Of a DNA stretch of 64,000 bases, positions 9,029-18,876 are shown piece after piece. The translations under genes were made by a program, and so were the position numbers. This DNA comes from Thiotrichaceae bacterium UBA7357. Its GTDB lineage: Bacteria; Pseudomonadota; Gammaproteobacteria; Eutrophobiales; Eutrophobiaceae. The DNA lies in the NCBI GenBank assembly GCA_002470825.1, contig DKOR01000035.1, positions 226,233 to 290,232 on the forward strand, in the 5' to 3' direction. Numbering within the stretch: the first letter of the stretch is position 1; each line of letters starts with the position of its first letter. The notes beneath the pieces were generated by a model that saw nothing but the letters and a program-made list of their open reading frames with translations, did no database searches and was not told the DNA's origin.

Positions 9029-11290
9029 CTATTTACCTTTTGGCTCAGCTTTAATACTGTTTACATTCCTATAGCCACGAGGAAGCATGTTTCCACGTCT
9101 CCCTCGTTCGCCTATATAGAATTCCTGATCGGCCAACTTCATTGTCATATGCTTCTTACCAGCATAAATAAGCAAATTATCAGTTTCAGCCATTGTTGTT
9201 ATGGCAACGACATATTCTTCGCGTGTTTTTAGTTTTGCGGGCGGTATCTGAATGATCTTCAGTCCTTTACCCTTCGATAACAAGCTCAATTCACTCAAAG
9301 GAAACATCAACATGCGCCCGATTGAACTAACCGCGGCTATCCAATCATTTTTTATATCATTTACTTTGCTTGGTGCTAATACATTTGCACCACTTGGTAC
9401 CGAAAGAACCGCTTTACCATTTCTATTTTTTGTATAAACATCTTCGAGCTTAAGCATAAAGCCATAACCTGCATCTGACGCAACGAGGTAAATACAATTT
9501 GGTTCTCCTGCCATAACACCTTTAAAAGTCACACCATCAGGAGGTGTTAAACGAGCTGAAATAGGTTCACCTAAACTCCGTGCCGAAGGTAATGAGTGAG
9601 CCGGTAATGAATAACAGCGCCCACTAGAGTCAAGAAACACAGCAGACTGATTACTTCTACAGAGGCTTGCTTGTTTGTAGCTATCACCACTTTTATAATT
9701 AAGTGATTCTGGATCGACTTCATGACCTTTTGCAGCACGAATCCATCCTTTGTCTGAAAGTATTATAGTAACTGGTTCTGTCGGAACAAGACTGGTTTCA
9801 TCTATTGCTTTTGCTTCTATACCCTCTCTTAAAGGTGACTTTCGTTCATCCCCGTATTCCGCAGCATCTGCTTCGATCTCTTTACGAACTAAAGTTTTCA
9901 ATCGTTGGGTTGAACCTAATATAGACTCAAGTTGTTTACATTCATCATTGAGTTCATCCAACTCTCCTTTAATCTTATACTCTACTAACTTGGCTAATTT
10001 ACGTAACTTCAAATCAAGTACTGCATCTGCTTGAATGTCACTCAAATTTAACCGTTTCATCAAAACTGCTTTAGGTTCATCTTCTTCTCTGATGATCTGA
10101 ATCACTTGATCGATTTTCAAATACGCAATCATCAAACCTTCAAGTATATGAGTTTGGGCAAGCACTTTATCTAGACGGAATTGCAATCTTCTACGAACGA
10201 TTTCAGTCCTGTATTCCAGCCATTCTTTCAATATGACTCGCAGGTCTTTTACCTGGGGACGACCATTGAGCCCGATGATATTAAGATTTACACGATAGCT
10301 ACGCTCAAGATCGGTAGTCGCATACAGATGCAGTATTAATTCATCTAGGTTAATTCGGTTGGAACGCGGTATCAGAATCAGTCTGACAGGGTTTTCATGA
10401 TCTGATTCATCACGCAAGTCTTCCAGCATCGGTAATTTTTTGGCCTGCATTTGTGCCGCAATTTGCTCGAGAATCTTACTGCCAGAACTCTGATGAGGCA
10501 GTGCTGTTACAACAATATTGCCTTCTTCCTTTTCCCAGATTGCACGCATTTTGATTGAGCCATTACCCGTTTCATAGATCTCTTGAATAGCTGACTGTGG
10601 TGTGATAATTTCGGCTCGTGTAGGATAATCAGGTCCTTTGATATGCTCACATAATTCTTTTACCGTACTCTTTGGTAACTCTATTAATCGTATACATGCA
10701 CTAGCGATCTCCTTCAAATTATGTGGTGGAATGTCTGTCGCCATACCAACAGCAATACCTGTAGTACCATTTAGTAAAATATTCGGTAATCGAGCAGGTA
10801 GTATCCTCGGTTCTTCTAAGGTGCCATCGAAATTAGGCAACCAATCAACTGTTCCTTGCGAAACCTCACTCAATAAAACATCCGAATAAGAGGTCAGTTT
10901 TGATTCTGTATAACGCATTGCGGCAAAAGATTTAGGATCATCTATCGAGCCCCAATTACCCTGCCCATCGACTAGTGGATAGCGATAGGAGAAATCCTGA
11001 GCCATTAAGACCATGGCTTCATAACAGGCTGAATCACCATGCGGATGAAATTTGCCTAGCACATCACCTATCGTGCGTGCGGATTTCTTATATTTTGACG
11101 ACGACTTTAAACCCAGCTCAGACATAGCATAGATAATCCGACGTTGTACTGGTTTCAGACCATCGCCGATATGCGGTAAGGCGCGGTCAAGAATAACGTA
11201 CATGGAATAGTCGAGATAGGCTTTCTCGGTAAATTCTTGTAGTGGCCGTTGTTCGTTTTGCTCAAAGTCAAAACTCATTGAATCAGGCAT
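9029..11290 (-). CDS. parC: DNA topoisomerase IV subunit A
   Basis: 753 residues, the length of gammaproteobacterial ParC. The catalytic tyrosine is Y127 in AAMRYTESK, within the usual winged-helix context. The quinolone-resistance region reads HPHGDSACYEAMVLMAQ, with Ser87 and Glu91 matching wild-type E. coli Ser80 and Glu84. The C-terminal beta-pinwheel is degenerate, as expected for ParC rather than GyrA, with no GyrA box visible. With ParE it decatenates daughter chromosomes in the cytoplasm. AAAGGA precedes the ATG. parE lies 134 bp upstream on the same strand, and the pair is probably co-expressed. Confidence 0.95.
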   Translation of the reverse strand: MPDSMSFDFEQNEQRPLQEFTEKAYLDYSMYVILDRALPHIGDGLKPVQRRIIYAMSELGLKSSSKYKKSARTIGDVLGKFHPHGDSACYEAMVLMAQDFSYRYPLVDGQGNWGSIDDPKSFAAMRYTESKLTSYSDVLLSEVSQGTVDWLPNFDGTLEEPRILPARLPNILLNGTTGIAVGMATDIPPHNLKEIASACIRLIELPKSTVKELCEHIKGPDYPTRAEIITPQSAIQEIYETGNGSIKMRAIWEKEEGNIVVTALPHQSSGSKILEQIAAQMQAKKLPMLEDLRDESDHENPVRLILIPRSNRINLDELILHLYATTDLERSYRVNLNIIGLNGRPQVKDLRVILKEWLEYRTEIVRRRLQFRLDKVLAQTHILEGLMIAYLKIDQVIQIIREEDEPKAVLMKRLNLSDIQADAVLDLKLRKLAKLVEYKIKGELDELNDECKQLESILGSTQRLKTLVRKEIEADAAEYGDERKSPLREGIEAKAIDETSLVPTEPVTIILSDKGWIRAAKGHEVDPESLNYKSGDSYKQASLCRSNQSAVFLDSSGRCYSLPAHSLPSARSLGEPISARLTPPDGVTFKGVMAGEPNCIYLVASDAGYGFMLKLEDVYTKNRNGKAVLSVPSGANVLAPSKVNDIKNDWIAAVSSIGRMLMFPLSELSLLSKGKGLKIIQIPPAKLKTREEYVVAITTMAETDNLLIYAGKKHMTMKLADQEFYIGERGRRGNMLPRGYRNVNSIKAEPKGK

Positions 11291-11424
11291 TAAAATTTCC
11301 TTTAATTGACATTCAAAATCTATTTTATATTATTGTTTTATATGAATTTTATAATGTTATCTGATAAATGACATTAAACAATAATATTATCGTGTTAATT
11401 TCACTAAAATAAATAATAATTGTG

Positions 11425-13314
11425 TTAGAAAATGACAGCTCGATCTCCACTCGTCTCAAGCCATTTCTTCCGATCAGCCGCACGCTTCTTGCCGAGTAGC
11501 ATATCCATCACTTTTTCAGCTTGTTGTTCGTTTGGCAATGTTAATTGTACCAATCGTCGAGTTGCAGTTGCCATTGTTGTTTCACGTAACTGAATTGGGT
11601 TCATCTCACCTAGGCCTTTAAAACGCTGCACAGACACATTGCCACGTTTGTTTTCAGCCGTAATCTTATCCAGTACGCCCTGTTTTTCAGCATGATCCAA
11701 GGCGTAATAAACATCCTTTGCTACATCAATTCGATAAAGTGGTGGCATGGCAACATAGATGTAGCCATTCTCAACGAGTGATTTAAAGTGTTTCAGAAAT
11801 AAGGCGCAAATTAAAGTTGCGATGTGCAACCCATCAGAATCTGCGTCAGCAAGTATACATATCTTACCATAGCGTAATCCGGACAGATCATCTGTTCCAG
11901 GATCAACACCTACGGCAACGGCAATATCATGTACTTCCTTAGATGAGAGTACTTCTGCTGAATCTACTTCCCAAGTATTTAATATCTTACCTCTTAAAGG
12001 CATAACCGCCTGAAATTCACGATCCCGCGCCTGTTTCGCAGAACCACCCGCTGAGTCACCTTCTACCAAGAACAATTCAGATACATTATTATCTTGCATT
12101 GAACAGTCGGCCAACTTACCGGGCAACGCCGGCCCACCACTGATTTTCTTTCGAACAATCTTTTTACTGGATTTGAGTCGTTTTTGTGCTGCCGCTATAA
12201 CCAGTTCGGCAATACGCTCCCCCATTTCAACATGTTTATGTAGCCATTGGCTTAGCGTATCCTTAATGACACCAGAAACAAATGTAGTGCATTCGCGTGA
12301 AGAAAGACGTTCTTTTGTTTGTCCAGCAAATTGCGGGTCATCCATTTTCACTGATAATATATAACAGCAATTATCCCATACATCGTCAGCACTTAATTTA
12401 ACACCGCGAGGTAATAGAGTTCTAGATTCACAGAAACCTCGAATAGCATCTAATAAGCCCTGTCGCATACCATTTACATGTGTGCCACCTTGCGGAGTTG
12501 GCACGAGATTAACATAACTTTCCGTGATCATATCCGCTGGCTCAGGCAGCCAATGCAGCGCCCAGTCAACTGCCTCATGCTCACCTTGCAGTGAACCAAG
12601 AAAAGGTTCCAGCGGCAATAGATCTATGTTTACTAATTCTTCAGCCAGGTAGGTCTTGATACCATCTTCGTAACACCATTCTTCTTTTGTTTTTGTTACT
12701 TCATCGTTCAGTCGAATCGTGACACCAGGACATAATACTGCCTTAGCGCGCATTAAGTGTTCTAACTTTGCCACTGCATACTTTGTGGTATCAAAATATT
12801 TCGAACTCGGCCAAAATCGAATCGTTGTTCCAGTATTCTTCTTGCCAACATTACCAGTCGTTTCTAGTTCGGAGGATTTTTCACCCTCATTGAATGACAT
12901 TTTGTATTCCTTGCCATTACGTTTAACCCAAACCTCAAGATTTTTTGATAAAGCGTTCACAACAGACACTCCAACGCCATGTAAGCCGCCAGAAAACTTA
13001 TAGTTTTTATTTGAAAACTTACCACCAGAATGAAGTCGTGTAAAAATAACCTCTACACCAGATAATTTCTCTCCAGGATGTTTATCGACAGGCATACCCC
13101 TACCATTATCTGAAATAGTCACAGAGCCGTCCTCATGTAAGGAGACACTAATTTTTGAAGCATATCCAGAAATAGCTTCATCGACACTATTATCCAAGAC
13201 TTCCTGAACAAGATGGTTTGGTCGACTTGTGTCCGTATACATACCAGGACGTTTACGAACCGGTTCCAGACCGGTTAATACCTCAATATCAGCAGCATCA
13301 TATTTTGATGACAA
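11425..13314 (-). CDS. parE: DNA topoisomerase IV subunit B
   Basis: 629 residues, matching ParE (about 630) and well short of GyrB (about 800). The GHKL ATPase domain is clear: VLDNSVDEAISG, DNGRGMPVDKHPGEK, SGGLHGVGVSVVNALS. The TOPRIM domain shows LVEGDSAGGSAKQARDR and DADSDGLHIATL, which bind the catalytic magnesium. The C-terminus ends with LETSGDRAVIF. The start is read as TTG at 13312-13314; no in-frame ATG lies before the conserved ADIEVLTGLEPVRKRPGMY segment, so TTG or another rare start must be used. It precedes parC in the same direction. Confidence 0.95.
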   Translation of the reverse strand: MSSKYDAADIEVLTGLEPVRKRPGMYTDTSRPNHLVQEVLDNSVDEAISGYASKISVSLHEDGSVTISDNGRGMPVDKHPGEKLSGVEVIFTRLHSGGKFSNKNYKFSGGLHGVGVSVVNALSKNLEVWVKRNGKEYKMSFNEGEKSSELETTGNVGKKNTGTTIRFWPSSKYFDTTKYAVAKLEHLMRAKAVLCPGVTIRLNDEVTKTKEEWCYEDGIKTYLAEELVNIDLLPLEPFLGSLQGEHEAVDWALHWLPEPADMITESYVNLVPTPQGGTHVNGMRQGLLDAIRGFCESRTLLPRGVKLSADDVWDNCCYILSVKMDDPQFAGQTKERLSSRECTTFVSGVIKDTLSQWLHKHVEMGERIAELVIAAAQKRLKSSKKIVRKKISGGPALPGKLADCSMQDNNVSELFLVEGDSAGGSAKQARDREFQAVMPLRGKILNTWEVDSAEVLSSKEVHDIAVAVGVDPGTDDLSGLRYGKICILADADSDGLHIATLICALFLKHFKSLVENGYIYVAMPPLYRIDVAKDVYYALDHAEKQGVLDKITAENKRGNVSVQRFKGLGEMNPIQLRETTMATATRRLVQLTLPNEQQAEKVMDMLLGKKRAADRKKWLETSGDRAVIF

Positions 13315-13859
13315 GTGAATTATCTCATTTTATATGGTTTTATGTTCTATTCTGAACGCGTACTCGATAATGTTAGACTTATTATACTCTTTAAGAATAC
13401 GTCTAAGGAAGTTGAATATTTTATTTAAGTTCATAAACTAGTCAAACATGAATATTCTGCAACAGTAACTACTAGATGCATATGAGTTGAGTAGCTTTCT
13501 CCTAATATCTTAAGTATTTTTGTCATCGACATAGAAGTATTGATATTCACATATCATTGTCACTAGTTTAATAGTTAACATCCATATTCTTACTTTAATG
13601 CAGATTCAAATAGAAATTTCATACTATTAATTCCGTCTATTCAATTTTGTGCCAGAGTATAAATTATGCTTATCTAAAATGGCTTTTATATTTGATTTTA
13701 AAATTTTTACGTTTCTCACTTCACATTCGGATACGATTATATTATAAACGAATCATTTTAAAACTTACTATACTGGTAAAGCGCGAAAGTAATGCTAATA
13801 TGCGTCATTTTTTAGTAGTGCTACTTGCTATATTTTATAATTAATCAAAGAGATTTCAC
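13315..13859. other. Intergenic region of 545 bp, divergent promoters of parE and xseB
   Basis: No convincing gene. The only notable reading frame (13647-13844 forward) encodes a lysine/leucine/isoleucine-rich peptide with a GTG start and no ribosome-binding site, and looks like AT-rich background. The segment must contain the reverse promoter of parE-parC and the forward promoter of xseB-ispA, but I cannot place either with confidence. Confidence 0.5.
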
Positions 13860-14105
13860 GTGCAGAAGAAAACTGATTCAATAAACTTCGAAAAGTCATT
13901 AATTGAGCTTGAAAAGCTGATAAAAATAATGGAAAAAGGCGATCTATCACTCGAAGATTCACTTAAACATTTTGAACGAGGAATTTCATTAACCAGAACA
14001 TGCCAACAAGCTCTGAGTGAAGCAGAACAGAAAGTGAGTGTTTTATTGGAAAAGAGTAAAAATGCTAAATTAGAATCTTTCAATCAAAATGATAATGAAG
14101 AATAA
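13860..14105 (+). CDS. xseB: Exodeoxyribonuclease VII small subunit
   Basis: 81 residues, normal for XseB. It has the conserved pattern NFEKSLIELEKLIKIMEKGD, then SLEDSLKHFERGISL and CQQALSEAEQKV, a two-helix coiled coil. XseB binds the large subunit XseA to make the single-strand exonuclease. The start is GTG at 13860 with AAAGAGA upstream. The stop abuts the ispA ATG (TAAATG), so the two are translationally coupled, as in many gammaproteobacteria. xseA is not in the window. Confidence 0.92.
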   Translation: MQKKTDSINFEKSLIELEKLIKIMEKGDLSLEDSLKHFERGISLTRTCQQALSEAEQKVSVLLEKSKNAKLESFNQNDNEE

Positions 14106-14999
14106 ATGACCGTTTTCTCTGAACGATTACAGATTTATCAAAGATCTGTAGAATCTGCACTAAATTGCTGGTTACCTAAATCTTTAGAGCAACCTGAAAA
14201 ATTACATGAAGCGATGCGCTACTCAGTACTGGGCAATGGGAAACGTATACGCCCAGTTATTTTATATGCGACAGGGGAAGCATTTGGTGTAGAACTGTCT
14301 TCTTTAGATGGCCCAGCATGTGCTGTTGAAATCATTCATGCTTATTCACTAATTCACGATGACTTGCCTGCGATGGATGATGATGAATTACGTAGAGGAC
14401 GTCCAACCTGTCACAAAGCCTATGATGAGGCCACAGCAATTTTAGCTGGAGATGCTCTTCAAGCTCTAGCTTTTCATATATTAGCGCATGACCCTAATAT
14501 TCAGATAAATGCTCGACAACGCTTATCTATGATTGATACGCTTGCTATCGCGAGTGGTTCAAAAGGTATGGCTGGTGGTCAAGCCATAGATTTAGCATCT
14601 GTCGGTATATCGCTCTCAATTACTGAATTAGAAAACATGCATATTCATAAAACAGGAGCTTTAATACAAGCAAGTGCGGAATTAGGTGCGCTATCCGTTG
14701 ATAATGTAGATCAATATTTATTATCTAGAATCTCACAATATGCAAAATGTATTGGTCTAGCCTTTCAAATCAAGGATGATATTCTTGACATTGAAAGTGA
14801 CACCGAAACATTAGGGAAACCACAAGGTTCTGATATCGCCTTGAACAAGCCGACATATCCTAATCTTCTTGGCTTGGAGGGTGCAAGAAAAGCAGCTAAT
14901 AACTTGTATAATGAAGCGCTTGAATGTTTAGACGGTTTCGACGAAAAAGGCGATATGTTAAAGGCAATTGCTGAATATGTCGTTAATCGTAGTAATTAA
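14106..14999 (+). CDS. ispA: Farnesyl diphosphate synthase (short-chain polyprenyl synthase)
   Basis: 297 residues. Both aspartate-rich motifs for magnesium-diphosphate binding are visible: HDDLPAMDDDELRRGRP near residue 93 and FQIKDDILDIESDTE near residue 220. GNGKRIRP near residue 43 is the conserved diphosphate-binding region. It condenses IPP with DMAPP and GPP to give farnesyl diphosphate for ubiquinone, undecaprenyl phosphate and other isoprenoids. It follows xseB directly. In many gammaproteobacteria dxs comes next; here folE2 takes that place. Confidence 0.95.
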   Translation: MTVFSERLQIYQRSVESALNCWLPKSLEQPEKLHEAMRYSVLGNGKRIRPVILYATGEAFGVELSSLDGPACAVEIIHAYSLIHDDLPAMDDDELRRGRPTCHKAYDEATAILAGDALQALAFHILAHDPNIQINARQRLSMIDTLAIASGSKGMAGGQAIDLASVGISLSITELENMHIHKTGALIQASAELGALSVDNVDQYLLSRISQYAKCIGLAFQIKDDILDIESDTETLGKPQGSDIALNKPTYPNLLGLEGARKAANNLYNEALECLDGFDEKGDMLKAIAEYVVNRSN

Positions 15000-15132
15000 T
15001 TGGAACATTACGGTCACACATTGCGTCACAGTATAATGAACCTCATACTTAAATGGAGTAGAATCATTAGTCCTAACGAGATTTTATTACTATTTTTCAC
15101 CTTCTTAATTTAAGTTATTGGAATGTAAACGT

Positions 15133-15957
15133 ATGAATAAGCCTGTCACTACAACCACAGAAATACCGGACACCCAAAACAGTCTAGATACTCGGCATAT
15201 CGCCATCGATAAAGTTGGCATTAAAGATATCAAGCACCCTATTGTGGTGAGCGACCGTTCTGGTCGTGAGCAACACACTGTTGCCAATTTCAACATGTAC
15301 GTGAATTTACCTGAAGAGTACAAGGGCACTCATATGTCACGTTTTGTTGAAATTCTGAATCATCATGAATACGAAATTACCGTACAATCCTTTAAACGCA
15401 TGATTGAAGAGATGACGGAGCGACTGAATGCTCAGTCGGGTGATATAGAAATGACCTTCCCATATTTCGTGAATAAAGCTGCACCAGTATCCGGTGTAAA
15501 AAGTCTCATGGATTATGAAGTGTCATTTATTGGCCAGATTAAAAATGCAAAGCCAGAGGTACTAGTAAAAGTTCTGGTGCCAGTAACTTCTTTATGCCCT
15601 TGTTCAAAAAGCATATCTAATTATGGTGCTCACAATCAGCGTTCTCATATAACGGCTTGCGTTAGGATGGATGATTTTATTTGGATTGAAGAGCTAATTG
15701 ATGTAATCGAAAAAGTTGCATCGTGTGAGTTGTACGGTCTTTTGAAAAGACCAGATGAAAAGTATGTCACCGAGCGAGCGTATGATAATCCAAAATTTGT
15801 CGAAGATATCGTCCGTGATGTTGCAGTAAAATTTAACGAAGATGAGAGAATCTTAGGTTATACCGTCGAATCAGAAAACTTTGAATCAATACATAATCAT
15901 TCAGCTTATGCCATGCTTTCGTGTGATAAAGATAAAAAAACGTTTGATTTAAATTAA
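15133..15957 (+). CDS. folE2: GTP cyclohydrolase I type B (GCYH-IB)
   Basis: About 274 residues of the FolE2/COG1469 family. RSGREQHTVANFNMYVNLP and FEILNHHEYEITVQSF match the conserved core, and VTSLCPCSKSIS contains the catalytic/metal-binding cysteine. The enzyme converts GTP to 7,8-dihydroneopterin triphosphate, the first step of folate and, in methylotrophs, of methanopterin-type pterins. I prefer the ATG at 15133 over a TTG five codons upstream because conserved sequence begins after it. The supply of pterin precursors fits the folP, PCD and DHPS-related genes at 49-56 kb. Confidence 0.92.
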   Translation: MNKPVTTTTEIPDTQNSLDTRHIAIDKVGIKDIKHPIVVSDRSGREQHTVANFNMYVNLPEEYKGTHMSRFVEILNHHEYEITVQSFKRMIEEMTERLNAQSGDIEMTFPYFVNKAAPVSGVKSLMDYEVSFIGQIKNAKPEVLVKVLVPVTSLCPCSKSISNYGAHNQRSHITACVRMDDFIWIEELIDVIEKVASCELYGLLKRPDEKYVTERAYDNPKFVEDIVRDVAVKFNEDERILGYTVESENFESIHNHSAYAMLSCDKDKKTFDLN

Positions 15958-16109
15958 AGATACACTTAAGTGAGTAAACTGAAATAATTTTAATTGTCAA
16001 AGTCATCTTTAAAAAATGCATCATCAAAGCCTGCTTTATTTCATAGCAGAGTGCTCAATCTTCTGATGACCGAATTACTTAAATAGATGATACTGAATAA
16101 CGTTTATAA

Positions 16110-16895
16110 TTAAACAATTTGTTTAGCTGTATTCCATAGTTCATCCATTTCTTCCAAAGTCGCTTCGCTAAGTGATTTATCATTTCTTTTTAAAGTTTCT
16201 TCTATGTAATTAAAGCGACTAATAAATTTTTCATTAGTATTCCTTAGTGAAGTTTCACAATCAATTTTATAGTATCGTGCGAGATTAACGCAGCAAAACA
16301 TCAAATCACCGAGTTCTTCAGAAATTTCAGTGGTATTACTAGCTCCTTTTATCGCATTACGAAGCTCATTTAACTCTTCATCGATCTTGTTAAGTATCTC
16401 TTGACTATTAGTCCAATCAAAACCAACAGTAGCTGCACATTTTTGTAATTTTTCAGCCCTTATAATGGCAGGCATGTGTTTATCCACATTATCGAGAAGA
16501 TTGATCGTTTTTTTAACTCTATTATTTCGTTCTTGCTGTTTTATTTCTTCCCAAAGCATTATTATTTGTTCAGCACTAACGACCTTGTGGTTCGTGAACA
16601 CATGAGGATGTCGGCGTTCAAGCTTTTTATTCAGGCTTTTAACCACATCATGAAAATTAAAATGAACATCTTCATCAGCCATTTCAGCGTAAAAAATAAT
16701 ATGAAATAACAAATCTCCTAGTTCATTTTTTAAGCCTTCAATATCATTACGCTCAATGGCATCTACAACTTCATAAGCTTCTTGAATCGTGAATGCTTTC
16801 ATTGAATCATTCGTTTGCTCTTTATTCCATGGGCAGCCTTTTAGCGGATCACGTAATAATTTCATATTCATAAGTAATTTATTGAGCTCTTTCAT
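16110..16895 (-). CDS. mazG: Nucleoside triphosphate pyrophosphohydrolase MazG
   Basis: 261 residues with two tandem MazG domains, as in E. coli MazG (263). The first contains CPWNKEQTNDSMKAFTIQEAYEVVDAIE and ELGDLLFHIIFYAEMADE in order; the second has ELNELRNAIKG and EELGDLMFCCVNLARY. These EExxE-type helices bind magnesium. The enzyme hydrolyses NTPs and dNTPs to monophosphates and pyrophosphate and can influence ppGpp levels. It is convergent with folE2 and has no operon partner. Confidence 0.93.
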   Translation of the reverse strand: MKELNKLLMNMKLLRDPLKGCPWNKEQTNDSMKAFTIQEAYEVVDAIERNDIEGLKNELGDLLFHIIFYAEMADEDVHFNFHDVVKSLNKKLERRHPHVFTNHKVVSAEQIIMLWEEIKQQERNNRVKKTINLLDNVDKHMPAIIRAEKLQKCAATVGFDWTNSQEILNKIDEELNELRNAIKGASNTTEISEELGDLMFCCVNLARYYKIDCETSLRNTNEKFISRFNYIEETLKRNDKSLSEATLEEMDELWNTAKQIV

Positions 16896-17011
16896 AAGTT
16901 TTTTTATTTATAAAGTTTATCTATATCAATTTTTTCATAAAACAATAATTTCATTTGAAAAGAGTGTTATGGTAGCCCTTATGCAAAAGTCTATCCAATA
17001 AAAGAAGTGAT

Positions 17012-17584
17012 ATGACACCATTAATATTAAGACTTGATACAGCAGGTTCTCCTGTCCAGTGGATTCCATGGCAAAATGCGATTCATCTATATAGTAGAGA
17101 AATGATCGCTTGGACCGCTGGCGAGAGCACATTCACTTTTCGCGGGGGAACTAACCGAACAACTGGTAAGCGAACAACCATTGAAATCAATTCAATTATC
17201 GCAGTCAGACGCTCTATTGCTCTTAAACTCAATAAACGAACTACACCTCCATTAAATAATCGTGAATTGTTTTTTCGAGATGCATTCTTATGTATGTACT
17301 GTGGACACAAATTTGATATCAGTTCATTAACGCGCGACCACATTATTCCTATCTCCAAAGGAGGAAGAAACCATTGGTCAAATGTTGTAACTGCATGTCG
17401 CCATTGTAATACGCGCAAGGGCAATCGAACACCTGACCTAGCGAATATGCCTTTACTAGCTATACCTTACGTACCAAACTGGGCTGAATACCTTGCACTA
17501 TCAAATAGAAAAATTTTTGCGGATCAAATGGAGTTCTTAAAGAATCAGTTTTCAGGCCGAAAAATGCTTATCCACAGTAATTAG
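17012..17584 (+). CDS. HNH endonuclease family protein
   Basis: 190 residues. The HNH core is complete: CMYCGHKFDIS with the first zinc CxxC, TRDHIIPISKGG with the catalytic His, NHWSNVVTACRHCNTRKGNRTP with the Asn/His and second CxxC. This resembles the widespread single-copy HNH proteins of Proteobacteria rather than a restriction enzyme or intron nuclease, since no methylase or intron features are adjacent. Its biological role is not established; a DNA-repair or housekeeping function is possible. It stands alone, divergent from mazG. Confidence 0.85.
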   Translation: MTPLILRLDTAGSPVQWIPWQNAIHLYSREMIAWTAGESTFTFRGGTNRTTGKRTTIEINSIIAVRRSIALKLNKRTTPPLNNRELFFRDAFLCMYCGHKFDISSLTRDHIIPISKGGRNHWSNVVTACRHCNTRKGNRTPDLANMPLLAIPYVPNWAEYLALSNRKIFADQMEFLKNQFSGRKMLIHSN

Positions 17585-17807
17585 TTTTATCTCAGAATAC
17601 AAAATCTTTAATCTATAAAAAAATATCTTAATTTTTATAGAAAAATTTAACATAATTATATAGTAATTGCCGCATGTCTAAAAACATAGTGGAAAACGAA
17701 TAATCAGTGAGAGGAATTAAATGCTTATTGAGTAGTCAGATTATGTGTTGTTATATATATCCATATAAGAAACAATCAGATAATTACAATACCAACGAGG
17801 AAGCAAA

Positions 17808-18176
17808 ATGAAATCTTTAACAATTTTAATCAGTCTTTTATTGATGCCTTCAATCTCATTAGCAGTTGACAGTAATGGTAATTATGCAGTTTGGGGTGTG
17901 GGTAAAAAGTCCTGCTTTGGCTTTAATAAGGCTATCGTAGAAGATGGCAACATGAAATATAAATACTTCATACAAGGTTTTTTAACATCTTACAATATAT
18001 TCACCGAAAAGACTTACAGTATTACTGGTAAAATGAAAGAAGATGAGGTTATCGAATGGCTTAGCGAATATTGTGAGGATAATCCAATGTCAGGATTAGA
18101 AAATGCTTTAGTCAGTCTCACCTTCGACAATTATGATAAACGGATGAAAACTTCAGGCACAGGTGTTGGTCGATAA
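17808..18176 (+). CDS. Small secreted protein of unknown function, 122 aa
   Basis: Signal peptide SLTILISLLLMPSISLA with cleavage probably before VDSNGN. The mature part of about 102 residues has two cysteines (in KKSCFGFN and SEYCEDNP), likely disulfide-bonded, and a compact helical pattern with YFIQGFLTSYNIF and EVIEWLSEYC. The layout recalls small periplasmic HdeA-like or Rap1a-like proteins, but I cannot assign a family with confidence. CGAGGAAG precedes the ATG. The next gene, 158 bp downstream, is another small envelope protein. Confidence 0.65.
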   Translation: MKSLTILISLLLMPSISLAVDSNGNYAVWGVGKKSCFGFNKAIVEDGNMKYKYFIQGFLTSYNIFTEKTYSITGKMKEDEVIEWLSEYCEDNPMSGLENALVSLTFDNYDKRMKTSGTGVGR

Positions 18177-18334
18177 TTTTTTATTTATTTAATAAACTAT
18201 ATGTTAATAAGTCATTTTTATCATTTTTTTTCTTTTTGAAATTGATTAACACACTGAAATGGTTCATTATTATGTTATTGAATATATTTTATCTGGGGAA
18301 TAACCTCAGCAATTATTTAACGGGAGAAAGGACA

Positions 18335-18628
18335 ATGAAAACAAAAACAATCCAAATAAGCATAATCGCGCTATCATTAGTAGTGCTTGCCGGTTGTGGA
18401 AATATGAAACAAATGCAAGCTAGTATAGATTCAGCGAATGCTGCTGCATCAGCCGCAATGTCAAAGGCTAGTGATGCTTATAATCTCGCTATTCTGAATA
18501 AAAACTCCGCGTTTGAAGCTAATACTGCTGCCGCGAGTGCACAAGCTACTGCAGACGAAGCGTTAGCTTGTTGCACAGCAAATTCAGATAAAATTGATCG
18601 CATGTTTGAAAAAGCGATGATGAAATAA
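18335..18628 (+). CDS. Alanine-rich Lpp-type outer-membrane lipoprotein
   Basis: 97 residues from the ATG at 18335, chosen because GGGAGAAAGGAC lies just upstream and the signal sequence starts there; an upstream in-frame ATG at 18236 lacks these. The signal IIALSLVVLAGC has a clear lipobox. The mature protein is a single alanine-rich heptad helix (SANAAASAAMSKASDAY, EANTAAASAQATADEAL), as in murein lipoproteins such as Lpp/OprI. It has an unusual Cys-Cys pair (ALACCTAN) and ends in FEKAMMK; a C-terminal Lys could be the peptidoglycan cross-link. A strong terminator follows. Confidence 0.82.
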   Translation: MKTKTIQISIIALSLVVLAGCGNMKQMQASIDSANAAASAAMSKASDAYNLAILNKNSAFEANTAAASAQATADEALACCTANSDKIDRMFEKAMMK

Positions 18629-18634
18629 TCGTTT

Positions 18635-18668
18635 AAAAGCCCTGATTTAATTAAATCAGGGCTTTTTT
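18635..18668 (+). terminator. Rho-independent terminator after the lipoprotein gene
   Basis: A perfect stem formed by AAAAGCCCTGATTT and AAATCAGGGCTTTT with a short AATT loop ends in a T-run. It begins 7 bp after the stop codon of the lipoprotein gene, as expected for a highly expressed single-gene transcript. Confidence 0.93.
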
Positions 18669-18876
18669 ATTGCCCAATAGCTTCGTGTAATATCTTCAAT
18701 TGTAATAAACGATTAATGTGAACAGTGGTTAAGCATCCTGGTGAATCCGTATTAAGCAATGTTTTAATTTATAAAAAAGGTTTTGTCTCTAGTTCATGTT
18801 GGTATTGAGGCCGCCTATTAAATACTTTACACATCAAGTCGTGTCTCAACTTTTCTTACTCTTTCTCCTTAATAAT

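Noticed and set aside
13647..13844. Forward 65-codon frame upstream of xseB
   Set aside because: GTG start without ribosome-binding site, composition dominated by Leu/Ile/Lys/Tyr as expected from random AT-rich DNA, no recognisable domain.
17083..17424. Reverse 113-codon frame inside the HNH gene
   Set aside because: The forward frame contains the full HNH motif with both CxxC pairs; the reverse frame has no recognisable feature.
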